Below, piece by piece: positions 34,276 to 42,864 of a DNA stretch of 50,218 bases. The first letter of the stretch is position 1. Each line of letters begins with the position of its first letter. Origin of the DNA: Gammaproteobacteria bacterium (lineage in GTDB: Bacteria > Pseudomonadota > Gammaproteobacteria > Steroidobacterales > Woeseiaceae); assembly GCA_018677555.1 (NCBI GenBank), contig JAHHOT010000131.1, positions 1-50,218 of the forward strand, read 5' to 3'. Under the pieces are notes generated by a model. It was not told where the DNA came from, did not search any database, and was given only the letters and a program-made list of their open reading frames with translations. The position numbers and the translations under genes were made by a program.

Positions 34276-35191
34276 GCTTGTCGCCACCTCTGTCGTCCGG
34301 GGCAGCAGCCAGGGCGAAAGTCATGGCGGTATCTACATCGTCGATCTCGACGAGGAACGTGTCTACCAGCCGCTCGACTGGAACAAGATGGATATCGATT
34401 GGCAGGGTCGTGGCTGGGATCGCGGTCTCCGGGGAATCGCGTTTCACAGGGATCGCGTATTCGTTGCAGCCAGCGACGAGCTGTTCGAGTTCAACCCGGA
34501 CTTCGAGCTTATCGGCTCTTACCGCAATCCCTATCTTAAGCATTGCCATGAAATCTCCGTGCATCGGCAGCACGTTTTTATTACCTCTACCGCCTACGAC
34601 TCCATACTCGCATTCAATCTGAAAAAGAATGCGTTTGACATGGCAATGATGGTGCAAACGGACGGCCGGAATATCTCACTGAGTCGCTACAATCCGAACG
34701 GCGACGATGGCCCGCTGCCGATGAACAAATTCCATATCAACAACGTGTATTGCGAAACGGGCGGAATGTACATCTCGGGCCTTAAGACAAACGGATTGCT
34801 GCTATACAACGGCAAACGCATCGGAATGAGCACGACGTTGCCGCACGGCACGCATAATGCACGCCCGTTCCGCGACGGCATCCTCTTCAACGATACCGAA
34901 AGCAACGCGTTGCGTTACGCCACGCGCAGCGGCGAGGATGACTGCGCTTTCGGCGTGCCGCGGTATCCGGAAGAAGATCTGCTGAATACGGACATGGACG
35001 ACTCACGCACCGCCCGTCAGGGATTTGGCCGCGGTTTATGCACCATCAGCGACACCCTGATCGCCGGCGGTTCGTCTCCCTCGACGATTGCACTCTACGA
35101 TCTCGAGCAGAGAGAAATGGTCATGTCCGTGAATATTTCCATGGACGTGCGAAATTCCATCCATGGACTGGAAGTCTGGCCGTATTACTAG
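34268..35191 (+). CDS. Beta-propeller protein, cytoplasmic (DUF4915/TIGR03032-like?)
   Basis: 307 residues, no signal peptide. The sequence is built of blade-like units: GIYIVDLDEERVYQPL, RGIAFHRDRVFVAASDELFEF, HCHEISVHRQHVFITSTAYDSILAF, GGMYISGLKTNGLLLYNG and SIHGLEVWPYY at the end. The many His/Asn near strand ends (HINNVYC, HGTHNARPF) may line a central pocket. It resembles propellers often found beside TPR-sulfotransferases and 2OG oxygenases, but naming the family is from memory. The stop overlaps that of the convergent sulfotransferase gene by 4 bases. Confidence 0.7.
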   Translation: MVKLVATSVVRGSSQGESHGGIYIVDLDEERVYQPLDWNKMDIDWQGRGWDRGLRGIAFHRDRVFVAASDELFEFNPDFELIGSYRNPYLKHCHEISVHRQHVFITSTAYDSILAFNLKKNAFDMAMMVQTDGRNISLSRYNPNGDDGPLPMNKFHINNVYCETGGMYISGLKTNGLLLYNGKRIGMSTTLPHGTHNARPFRDGILFNDTESNALRYATRSGEDDCAFGVPRYPEEDLLNTDMDDSRTARQGFGRGLCTISDTLIAGGSSPSTIALYDLEQREMVMSVNISMDVRNSIHGLEVWPYY

Positions 35192-37209
35192 GCGGGTATC
35201 TTCGGCCGCTCGAGATGCTCCGGGAGTTTCTCCAGGACCTCTTCCAGCACCAGTATCAGTTCTGCCAATTCGGTTTCATAGCGCTTCCACGAGTTCACCG
35301 ACTGACTGTAAATCGGTTGGCGGACCTGCTCGGAGCTTGCCGTCTTTACAGCGCGCTCGGTTTCGTAGAACCGTAGCACCTGGCCCTCCCACTCCAGTCC
35401 ACAATGGTCGATCATCCGGCGCGCCTGGGTCTCGATATCGGCCACATTGTCTTCGTACTGCACCCGCAGCACTTTTCCGGGCAGTACCCGGTCCCAATGC
35501 TCCATGAGACGAATATAACTCTTGTAGTACAGGCCCAAATCGAAAAGGTCGTAGGAAAACGGCTGGCCCTTGGCAAAAAGCTGCTTGAATGTGCCAAAGC
35601 AGGAATCCAGCGGATGTCGACGCGCGTCAATTACTTTTGCATTCGGCAGGAGCAGGTGAAGAAACCCGATATACGGAAAATTGTTGGGCATCTTGTCGGT
35701 GAAGCAGGGCGCGCCCTGGCGGTGATGCGATGTCCGCTCGATGTACTGCTTGCCCAAGTGTTCAATGTTGTCCGCGTTGATGTCGAGCAGTGATTCCGGA
35801 AATCTGCGGTTGTCGAACCTGTTTAGCGTCGTTTGATGTGCCAGTGTCATCAGGTCGGCTAATTCCGCAGTGCCGTCGACCTGCGAGTGGCTGCAAAGGA
35901 TTTGTTCAATCAACGTCGAGCCGGAGCGGGGCAAGCCGACGATGAAGATCGGCGCAGGATCGGAATAACCGAACGTTGCCCTTTCCTCGAAAAACGCCGG
36001 CGTAAACACTTCGATAATTTTGTCCGCCTGGGCGCCAAATTCGACGGGGTCGAACTTGACGAGCTTGCGTTTGATAGCACCTCCTTGCGTGTAATATTCA
36101 AACGCCGTTGCATAATCTTTTCGATCCTCGAAGTGTTTGCCGAGGGAATAGCAGAAGTTCAGTCTCGAGTCATCGGTGAGCTTCCCTGACTCGAGTTGAG
36201 CTCGCATGAATTCAACTTCGTCAGGTTTAAAACGAAACGTCTTCAGGTTTGCAAGGCTCCAGTAGATTTCCCCGAGATCTGGCCGAACTTTGGCGGACGC
36301 CCGATACGCGCCAATAGCACTGTCGAGGTCTCCCATGGTTTTCAAAACATGGCCTTTGCTGAGCAGGGCGCTCGCATGATCCGGTTTCAGGGCCAATGCT
36401 CTCTCGAACGATGCAAGTGCGCGTTCTTCCTTGCCCCACGCCAACAAGAGGTTGCCCAGGTTGCTGTGCCAATCGACGTTCCTGGGTTCCAGGGACAGCG
36501 CTTTTTCCAGCGCTTCGACGGCTTCCTCGAATTTGCCCTGCTCTTTCAGCGAAATGCTCAGGACACTCCACGCAACTGCGAAGTCAGGGGCAAGCGCCAC
36601 GGCCTGCCGCAAGAATGCCTCCGCGTCGTTGAATGCTTCCTGGGCCAGGCAAATGCCGCCCATCACGTTCAGGGCGTTGACGTTATCAGGGCTCTCGCGC
36701 AGTACTTTTTTGACGAGTCGACGCGCTTCATCGTGCTTGTCATCTGCCTGAAGCTTCATCGCTTCGCGCATTTTTTGCCATTCGGGGCTGAGCTGCATCA
36801 TGCGCTCTTGTGTGTTTTTCGATTCCTCCGCCTTGCCTTGCATCGCCTGCAGGCGTGACAGCTTGGAGAGCGCGCCCTGGCTGTCCGGATCGAGTGTCAA
36901 TGCCGTCCGCAGTGACTTCTCCGCTTCGTCCAGCCGGTTCAGCACGGCGAGCACCAGGCCATATTGCTCGTGACCACTGGCAACCTCGGGGGATATCTTG
37001 ACGGAAGCGGCCAGGTGTTTCGCGGCCTCCTGGAATTTGCCTTGTCGAATCAGCGCAATTCCCGACAGGCGCAATATATTTGGCTCCTGCGGATGATCTT
37101 GCAGGGCCTCTCCCGCCAGGGATTCAGCCCTGGCGGCCTGGCCCTGTTGCAGGCACCCCACGATCTTGTCGAACGTGTCGCGTATCCGATCTGCTTCCGA
37201 CGTATTCAT
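35188..37209 (-). CDS. TPR-containing sulfotransferase
   Basis: About 673 residues from the ATG at 37209 (AAGGTG upstream; an open extension reaches 37227). Residues 10-370 are TPR helices (NILRLSGIALIRQGKFQEAA, NVDWHSNLGNLLLAWGKEER and others). The C-terminus is a PAPS-dependent sulfotransferase: FIVGLPRSGSTLIEQIL (425-432, the 5'-phosphosulfate loop), SHSQVDGTAEL, VIDARRHPLDSCFGTFKQLF with the 3'-phosphate Arg/Ser, and VLRVQYEDNVADIETQARRM. Cytoplasmic by lack of a signal. It could sulfate a peptide, protein or carbohydrate. The next gene on this strand encodes a second, different member. Confidence 0.9.
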   Translation of the reverse strand: MNTSEADRIRDTFDKIVGCLQQGQAARAESLAGEALQDHPQEPNILRLSGIALIRQGKFQEAAKHLAASVKISPEVASGHEQYGLVLAVLNRLDEAEKSLRTALTLDPDSQGALSKLSRLQAMQGKAEESKNTQERMMQLSPEWQKMREAMKLQADDKHDEARRLVKKVLRESPDNVNALNVMGGICLAQEAFNDAEAFLRQAVALAPDFAVAWSVLSISLKEQGKFEEAVEALEKALSLEPRNVDWHSNLGNLLLAWGKEERALASFERALALKPDHASALLSKGHVLKTMGDLDSAIGAYRASAKVRPDLGEIYWSLANLKTFRFKPDEVEFMRAQLESGKLTDDSRLNFCYSLGKHFEDRKDYATAFEYYTQGGAIKRKLVKFDPVEFGAQADKIIEVFTPAFFEERATFGYSDPAPIFIVGLPRSGSTLIEQILCSHSQVDGTAELADLMTLAHQTTLNRFDNRRFPESLLDINADNIEHLGKQYIERTSHHRQGAPCFTDKMPNNFPYIGFLHLLLPNAKVIDARRHPLDSCFGTFKQLFAKGQPFSYDLFDLGLYYKSYIRLMEHWDRVLPGKVLRVQYEDNVADIETQARRMIDHCGLEWEGQVLRFYETERAVKTASSEQVRQPIYSQSVNSWKRYETELAELILVLEEVLEKLPEHLERPKIPA

Positions 37210-37298
37210 TTCGCCGCACCTTATCATATGCCGCTGAACTGCCTTATACGTGCCGGTGCGTTTGTCGCAGCATCCTCAAGCTGCGGTTACTCGTTGAA

Positions 37299-39014
37299 TC
37301 AGCGGCCCGGTTCCGCAGCCAGTACGTCGATCAGTGGCTGTAAATGTCTTTCATAGTGCATCCACTTGTTCACGGAGCTTTTGTATATCGGTTGCCGGAC
37401 CTGCATGTTGCTCGGGGTCGAAACATTTCGATCGTTGTTCTGGAAATCCAGGCAACGGTCGTCCCAATCGAGGCCGATGTAGTCGACCAGCTGTCTGCTG
37501 ACCGTCTCCTGGTTCGATACCAGGTCTTCATAGTCGACCGTGAAAATCTCGCCCGGGAACAGACTCTGCCAGTGCGACATCAGTCGCTGATAGTCGAGGT
37601 AGTAATGCCCCAACTCTGTCAAATCGAAGGACGACGTCATGAGTGGAAAGCAGTGCAAGTACAGTGAGATACAGTTATCCAGTGCATTGCGCCTGCAGTG
37701 TACGATGCGCGCTTGCGGAAGCAGCGTCTTTATCAATCCTGTTGCGACGTAATTACCGGGCAACTTGTCGGTGATGCGTGCTGCAGTTGGGCAGTGCCGC
37801 GCCAGTTCCTGCAGGTATGCCGCGGCATACTTTTGCGTAATGTTCCTGTCTATGTGGGACATGCATGCCGGAGGAGGTTCGTCGCTGCACAGTCGCTGCG
37901 CAATGGCCTGGTTGATCCCGCGGATGGTATCGAGTTCTCCAGCGCCGTGAACAAGGGGGTGGCTGCTGAGAATCTGCTCGACCAGCGTCGTTCCCGACCT
38001 GGGCATGCCAACGACAAATACGGGCAGCTCCGAATCTGACCCGAAGTTGCGCTTGTCCTCGAAAAAGCTTTTCGAGTAAGTCCTGATCAGCCGGTCAATG
38101 GTGTGGCTGTGTTGCCTTGCATCGTATTCGAAGGATTCCCGGTGCAATGAATTGGCCTTCCGGAAATGATCGAATGCCTGGTCGAAGGACTCGTTCCTCT
38201 GCAGCAGGTTGCCTAGCGCAAAATGGCAATAAACGGCGTCATATGTCGACAAGCCGGGATCGCGCAGGGCGTTTTCGACAGCAGCGATGTGCCGCGACTC
38301 GGGTTTTATCATCGAGAGTTGGTAGTGAGCCTCGCCGCAGGCAGGAACGCGGGCAAGCAGTCGTTCCAGTTGCTGAGCGGCCTGTTCGGTCCGGCCCGTC
38401 TGCCTGAGTGCCAGCGCGAGGCCGATGTTAGCCTCGCTGTCGTCGGGCTCGACGTTTACGGCTTGTTCCAGCGGCGCGATTGCCTCTTCGGCTCTGCCTA
38501 ACTGGAGCCAGGTTCGAGCGAGGCTGATCAGAGTCGCAACATCGTCCGGCTGAAGCGCCACGGCCCGCTCTAAACACCCGACTGCTTCGTGCAGGCGCCC
38601 CAACTGAAGAAGCGCATTGCCGAGGCGCCGGTATACTGAATCCTTGGCGGCGCCCAGGCGTATGGATTCTTCGTAGTGTTCGATGGCGGGTTCCGTCTGT
38701 CCGCATTCATCGAGCACAATGCCGAGATGAAAGTGGCTTGCGCCATGTTCGGGGACCATCCTCAGGAAATGCTCATAGCATTCGATGGCTTCCTCAAACT
38801 CTCCTTGTTTGTGGGCTATCTTGGCCAGAATGAGAACGGCAACGGGGCGCTGCTCATTGCGCAGGATGCTTTCGCAGATTTCGCGGGCTTGCCGCAAGCG
38901 GCCTTGCTGAAAGTGTTCCAGAGCCGTCTCGGACAGAGCTGCGATATCGGACGCTGCCGATTCAGCATCGTCATGTTCGGTAGGCATGGCATGGTAGTCA
39001 CTTGACGACATCAT
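37299..39014 (-). CDS. TPR-containing sulfotransferase
   Basis: 571 residues. TPR repeats from about 25 to 300 (FEEAIECYEHFLRMVPEHGA, SVYRRLGNALLQLGRLHEA, EANIGLALALRQTGRTEQA). The sulfotransferase domain follows: FVVGMPRSGTTLVEQIL (336-343), HGAGELDTIRGI, IVHCRRNALDNCISLYLHCF and IFTVDYEDLVSNQETVSRQL. Same architecture as the neighbour but only moderately similar, so an old duplication rather than a recent one. Both lie 90 bases apart on the minus strand and are probably one operon, this gene first. Confidence 0.9.
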   Translation of the reverse strand: MMSSSDYHAMPTEHDDAESAASDIAALSETALEHFQQGRLRQAREICESILRNEQRPVAVLILAKIAHKQGEFEEAIECYEHFLRMVPEHGASHFHLGIVLDECGQTEPAIEHYEESIRLGAAKDSVYRRLGNALLQLGRLHEAVGCLERAVALQPDDVATLISLARTWLQLGRAEEAIAPLEQAVNVEPDDSEANIGLALALRQTGRTEQAAQQLERLLARVPACGEAHYQLSMIKPESRHIAAVENALRDPGLSTYDAVYCHFALGNLLQRNESFDQAFDHFRKANSLHRESFEYDARQHSHTIDRLIRTYSKSFFEDKRNFGSDSELPVFVVGMPRSGTTLVEQILSSHPLVHGAGELDTIRGINQAIAQRLCSDEPPPACMSHIDRNITQKYAAAYLQELARHCPTAARITDKLPGNYVATGLIKTLLPQARIVHCRRNALDNCISLYLHCFPLMTSSFDLTELGHYYLDYQRLMSHWQSLFPGEIFTVDYEDLVSNQETVSRQLVDYIGLDWDDRCLDFQNNDRNVSTPSNMQVRQPIYKSSVNKWMHYERHLQPLIDVLAAEPGR

Positions 39015-39086
39015 TATTATGGATCAAAAGCCATATGCTGTCAGTAGCAGCCTGGGACCTGAAACAGGGATAGAGCAAGTTTACGC

Positions 39087-39962
39087 ATGACATTCAAAGA
39101 TGCATTGAAAACGAAAGATTTCGTGCTGACCGGTCATTTGAGTCTGGTTAACGTCACGGATCCCGAGGCGCTGATTCAACAGGGCGAAACGCTGCGTTCG
39201 GCGGTCGATGCCGTGCAGCTGGCCGACAATGCAAGTATGCAACCGCAATTGTCGTCTGTATCCGCAGCGGCCCTACTGCTACGTGAGAACATCGACCCGA
39301 TCGTTCACTTTACCTGTAGAGACAGAAACCGGATCGCGCTGCAGAAGGATTTTTTCGGTGCGGTGGCGCTCGGGGTGACGAGTGTAATGGTAATGCGCGG
39401 CAAGAAGATACCGCAGAACAAGTCGGCCACTGTGCGTAACGTATACGATACGACGGCAAAAGAGCTGCTGGATTTCATCAACGGTCTGAAGAACGATGAC
39501 CCGCCTGTAATTGCGCCTGACTTTGTCGCCGGGACCAACGCTGTAATCTTCGAACCGGACGACAACTGGAGTCCTGAAAATCTCAATCAAAAATGCGATG
39601 CTGGTGCAAATATCGTGCAACTGCAGCTTTGTTTCGATATGGACGTCCTGCGCAACTACATGGCCCGAATCGTCAGCGCGAAGTTGACTCACCGGGCCAA
39701 CTTCCTTGCTGCCCTTTCTCCGATACCCTCTGCCGAAGCGGCGCGGGTGATGCGGGACAGTATCCAGGGCGCGCTGGTGCCGGATGTGATTATCGAACGC
39801 CTGGAGAGCGCATCCGATCCCGAACAAGAGGGCATCGACATCTGTGCCGAACTGTTGCAGGAGGTGGCGAGTATTCCAGGTGTGTCAGGCACCAGTCTGA
39901 TTACATTGGGTCAGCTCGGGACGATAACCGCCGCGATCGAAGCGTCCGGCTTGCGGGCTTGA
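39087..39962 (+). CDS. Methylenetetrahydrofolate-reductase-like protein with altered active site
   Basis: 291 residues, the usual MetF length. Clear family marks: VDAVQLADNASMQPQLSS, IVHFTCRDRNRIALQKDFFGAVALGVTSVMVM (about 72-110), and CDAGANIVQLQLCFDMDVL. But at the N-terminus, where MetF has FEFFPP with the catalytic Glu, this protein reads VLTGHLSLVN, and where MetF has the flavin-contacting LTGD it reads MRGKKIPQ. So the fold is likely kept but normal folate reduction is doubtful. It is divergent from the sulfotransferase operon. Its TGA stop overlaps the first base of a family A palindrome. Confidence 0.8.
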   Translation: MTFKDALKTKDFVLTGHLSLVNVTDPEALIQQGETLRSAVDAVQLADNASMQPQLSSVSAAALLLRENIDPIVHFTCRDRNRIALQKDFFGAVALGVTSVMVMRGKKIPQNKSATVRNVYDTTAKELLDFINGLKNDDPPVIAPDFVAGTNAVIFEPDDNWSPENLNQKCDAGANIVQLQLCFDMDVLRNYMARIVSAKLTHRANFLAALSPIPSAEAARVMRDSIQGALVPDVIIERLESASDPEQEGIDICAELLQEVASIPGVSGTSLITLGQLGTITAAIEASGLRA

Positions 39963-40004
39963 GGGGTCGAACCGATTTTTCGAAATTCGGTTCGACCCCA
40001 CTAA
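39962..40004. repeat. Family A palindrome between convergent genes
   Basis: AGGGGTCGAACCGATTTTTC pairs with GAAATTCGGTTCGACCCC. Its left edge coincides with the stop of the MetF-like gene and its right edge CTA is the stop (TAG) of the AAA-FHA gene on the other strand. Confidence 0.92.
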
Positions 40005-41215
40005 TTCTTGCCTTTGATCTGGCGCAACATCGCTTTGCGCAAGGTTCGAATCGATTCGACCAGCGTGGTGTCGTCCCATCCGGCGCCGCGCAGTGTCAGC
40101 CGGTTCGTGACCGATGGATCCACGAACTTGAGGTGATGGTCGCCCAACGCGATGACGTCGTCATTCATGAGGACCTGTCGCGCGACGCGTTTTCCATTGA
40201 CATAGACGCCATTGCGACTCTTCAGGTCTACGATCACCGTCGACCTGTCGTTCCGAATGAGAACAGCATGCTGGCGGCTGATCCACTCGTGGACGATCTC
40301 GATGTCACAAAGCGCGTAACGCCCGATCAGATAACGCGGCCCGTCCAACGTAAACTTTTTAAGCGTTTCCCGCTTGCAGGTCAGGATCAGCTGCGGCGGC
40401 GGATCGATAACATTGGGCGGCTTGTGCTTTTTTTTCGGCGTCCTGGGGATGTGTTCGGCCTGTAACGGGATATGCTCGGCTTTCGCCAGCGCCATAATTG
40501 CGAGCTGGTCGATGACGCCGGGCCAGCCACCCGACTCGGAGTGCAGTCGATCGCACACCACCGGTGGCATCACGGCCTTCGGCCTGTAGCAGCCACCACT
40601 CTCGAGCTTCCTGTGCGCATAGGTCGCTGTTTCCGTCCGCGTCATCGGCTTCAACAGGAACTTGCCGGTCAGGCGTTTCTCAATGGACCGCATCGCAGGT
40701 GCTTCGACGATGGGCAGCATCGATTGATGACTGACGAGAATGATCCTGATAGCGCTACTGCCGTTGACGGACATCTCCGCCAGCTCGCAAAGTACCTCCA
40801 GCAAAACAGGCGTCGACTCGTGGATGTTTTCGATGACGAGTACGGGTGCCTGGCCAACTGCAGCCTGCTGCAGGGCGATGACCCGGATCATGTTGAAACG
40901 CTCACCAGCGGTTTTGAATCCATGGTCGTAGCCGAACTGGCTCAGGATTTCCTGCAGCAAATCGGCTGGGTCCATGTGGGCACCGTCGACGATCGCCACC
41001 GCGTGATCGCGTGGCAGCGTACTTGCGAATTCCTGCACGATCGTGGTCTTGCCGGACAGCGGCGGGCCGTGGAACAGGCCCAGGCCGTGTTCGTTAGTGC
41101 AGGTCTCGTCGAGGAACTGGATGGCGTTTCTCTGCGACGCGTAAGTGACGAGTTCCAGTGGTTTTCCGTGGGTCCGAAACGGCTGTTTCCGCAACCCGGT
41201 TTGCGCGAGATTCAT
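40001..41215 (-). CDS. AAA ATPase fused to a C-terminal FHA domain
   Basis: 404 residues, start supported by GGAG 7 bases upstream. The N-terminal part is an ExeA/TniB-like AAA+ domain: YASQRNAIQFL, Walker A GPPLSGKTT (50-58), Walker B-like APVLVIENIHE and sensor-like RIILVSHQSM. A Lys/Pro-rich linker (RTPKKKHKPPNVIDPPP) leads to an FHA domain (about 275-360): RYLIGRYALCDIEI, ISRQHAVLI and LKSRNGVYVNGKRV, the phosphothreonine-binding residues. No membrane segment. It may assemble a secretion or septal structure under Ser/Thr kinase control, but no kinase gene is nearby. The stop codon comes from a family A element. Confidence 0.85.
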   Translation of the reverse strand: MNLAQTGLRKQPFRTHGKPLELVTYASQRNAIQFLDETCTNEHGLGLFHGPPLSGKTTIVQEFASTLPRDHAVAIVDGAHMDPADLLQEILSQFGYDHGFKTAGERFNMIRVIALQQAAVGQAPVLVIENIHESTPVLLEVLCELAEMSVNGSSAIRIILVSHQSMLPIVEAPAMRSIEKRLTGKFLLKPMTRTETATYAHRKLESGGCYRPKAVMPPVVCDRLHSESGGWPGVIDQLAIMALAKAEHIPLQAEHIPRTPKKKHKPPNVIDPPPQLILTCKRETLKKFTLDGPRYLIGRYALCDIEIVHEWISRQHAVLIRNDRSTVIVDLKSRNGVYVNGKRVARQVLMNDDVIALGDHHLKFVDPSVTNRLTLRGAGWDDTTLVESIRTLRKAMLRQIKGKN

Positions 41216-41469
41216 GTGGCAACTCCGCTGTCATAGACGATAAACGCCCTTAGACCGGTAGTTTTGCGTCCCCATCTTTCGACGAGTTTGCCTTTGTCAA
41301 TTACGCCAAGTTAGGCCTTCAATCGGGCCGTTGCAAGTGCATTTTTACAGAAGATTGGCGGTGCGCCGCGTTGTTCGTGTTCTGCGGACTACGGTAACAA
41401 CTTGCCGTTACATAATTCCGTTTGTCGCGCCCGCATGCAACCATACTGATGCGATCGGACGGCTTACTG
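41216..41469. other. Gap without recognised gene
   Basis: About 250 bases upstream of the AAA-FHA gene. It contains no convincing open frame or structure. The promoter of the AAA-FHA gene should lie near its left end but no clear boxes were seen. Confidence 0.5.
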
Positions 41470-41526
41470 ATTGGGGACATTCCTCATTTAATGTATTAGT
41501 ACGCTAAATCAGGAATGTCCCCATTT
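41470..41526. repeat. Family B palindrome, slightly diverged
   Basis: ATTGGGGACATTCCTCATTT faces GCTAAATCAGGAATGTCCCC around AATGTATTAGTAC. The left arm has CTCAT for CTGAT with no matching change on the right, so one pair is lost. Confidence 0.88.
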
Positions 41527-41555
41527 CTCCCTGACGTGACAAAATAGGCGCTCTA

Positions 41556-42167
41556 ATGAGCGACGAACTCCTTGCAAGTACCCTCGTGCCGTTATGGCTC
41601 AAGGTCGCGTGGACCGCGATGGTGCTCGTCATCGTCGTCATCTACTGGCGTCATCGCGGGCCGGCCAATTTTCTCTGGTTCTCCGATATCGCATTCCTCA
41701 TGCTCGTGGTGGGCCTGTGGCAAGAGAGTTCTTTTATTGTGAGCCTGGCAGCATGCATGGTGCTTGTTGCAGAGACGCTATGGGGCGTCAGTTTCTTCGG
41801 TCGCCTGCTGGGTCTGCCGCGCGTTATCGGCCTCGCGGACTACATGTTCGATGAACAGACCCCGATGTGGCTGCGCGCGGTGTCGCTGTTCCACGTGCCG
41901 TTGCTGGCGATGGTCGTTTGGGGCCCGTGGCAGCTTGGCTATAATGCCGGCGTATATCCCTGGGCGGTGCTTATTGCGTGGATCGTGCTGCCACTGACGC
42001 GCTGGCTGACAGAACCGGAAAGAAACATCAATCACGTATACAAGTTACCCGTAGCTGCGGCTATAAGCCTTACGCCGGTTCAACACGTGCTCGTGCTAAT
42101 GATAGCGGTGCCTCTGCTATTGCAGCTGCCCGGACACCTGCTGCTTTTGCTTATGTTTGGAAACTGA
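41556..42167 (+). CDS. Integral membrane protein of unknown function
   Basis: 203 residues with about six hydrophobic helices (WTAMVLVIVVIYW, FLWFSDIAFLMLVVGLW, SLAACMVLVAETLWGVSFF and a final VLVLMIAVPLLLQL). A central conserved-looking loop holds LADYMFDEQTPMWLRAVSLFHV. The family is not recognised. The stop overlaps the ATG of the ChaC-like gene (ATGA), so the two are translationally coupled. Confidence 0.78.
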   Translation: MSDELLASTLVPLWLKVAWTAMVLVIVVIYWRHRGPANFLWFSDIAFLMLVVGLWQESSFIVSLAACMVLVAETLWGVSFFGRLLGLPRVIGLADYMFDEQTPMWLRAVSLFHVPLLAMVVWGPWQLGYNAGVYPWAVLIAWIVLPLTRWLTEPERNINHVYKLPVAAAISLTPVQHVLVLMIAVPLLLQLPGHLLLLLMFGN

Positions 42168-42676
42168 TGAACGGCACATTACATTGGGTATTCGGCTACG
42201 GCTCGCTGATCTGGCGACAGGATTTCCCCTTTATCGATGCCCGGCGGGCACGAATAAACGGTTGGGCCCGCCGATTCTGGCAAGGATCGCACGACCATAG
42301 GGGAATGCCCGAAGACCCTGGCCGCGTCGTTACGCTGATCGAGTCACCCGGCGCACGCTGTTTCGGGCGAGCGTTGCTTGTCGACGAGGAAGTCTTTGAA
42401 CATCTGGACCATCGCGAGAAGAATGGATACGAACGGCACGATGTCAGACTGTTCTTCGATGACGGAGCAGTCGACGGTGTGACCTATATTGCGCCCACTG
42501 GCAATTTCGCATTTCTCGGTGAGGCACCACTGATTGACATCGTCGAACAGATACGCCGCTGCACCGGGCCGAGCGGGTCGAACATAGAATACGTGCTCGA
42601 ACTGGCACGCGCCCTGCGCGAACTAAAAATCGATGATCCGCACGTCTTCGAAATCGAGTCCTGTCTGTTGAGCTGA
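42167..42676 (+). CDS. ChaC-like gamma-glutamylcyclotransferase
   Basis: 169 residues, starting in the ATGA overlap with the previous gene; longer open frames upstream in that gene are not used. The motif VFGYGSLIW (8-16) is the substrate-binding YGSL of the gamma-glutamylcyclotransferase fold, followed by RARINGWARRFWQGSHDHRG, typical of ChaC proteins. The catalytic Glu of the family should lie in LDHREKNGYER. ChaC enzymes cut glutathione into 5-oxoproline and Cys-Gly. The coupling to a membrane protein of unknown function is unusual. Confidence 0.87.
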   Translation: MNGTLHWVFGYGSLIWRQDFPFIDARRARINGWARRFWQGSHDHRGMPEDPGRVVTLIESPGARCFGRALLVDEEVFEHLDHREKNGYERHDVRLFFDDGAVDGVTYIAPTGNFAFLGEAPLIDIVEQIRRCTGPSGSNIEYVLELARALRELKIDDPHVFEIESCLLS

Positions 42677-42679
42677 CCC

Positions 42680-42725
42680 AATAAAGGGTCGAACCGCTTT
42701 CGGATAATCGGTTCGACCCCATTGA
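42680..42725. repeat. Family A palindrome
   Basis: AATAAAGGGTCGAACCG and TCGGTTCGACCCCATTGATT face each other around CTTTCGGATAA. It begins 4 bases after the ChaC-like gene. Confidence 0.88.
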
Positions 42726-42744
42726 TTCCTCGTCCAGGTAGCTA

Positions 42745-42766
42745 ATAAATCGGTTCGACCCTATTT
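42745..42766. repeat. Family A half element
   Basis: ATAAATCGGTTCGACCCTAT is a right arm only, 20 bases after the full copy. Its T-rich end runs directly into a TATAAT at 42766-42771. Confidence 0.8.
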
Positions 42767-42771
42767 ATAAT
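42766..42771 (+). promoter_or_regulatory. Possible -10 box of the caspase-like gene at a repeat edge
   Basis: A perfect TATAAT abuts the family A half element. No good -35 box was found (TAATAA at 17 bases). A transcript starting near 42778 would include GAGGAA at 42793-42798. Confidence 0.35.
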
Positions 42772-42864
42772 AGGAACAAGCACCTTTCGCGTGAGGAACC
42801 AGCAATCGTCACCTTCCGACCTCCGATCCTCGCTACACCGCTATCCATACTGCTGCTGTTCGGA

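Noticed and set aside
41978..42166. N-terminal extension of the ChaC-like protein
   Set aside because: The extra 63 residues lie inside the coupled membrane-protein gene in another frame, and the ChaC fold starts at 42167 with an ATGA overlap.
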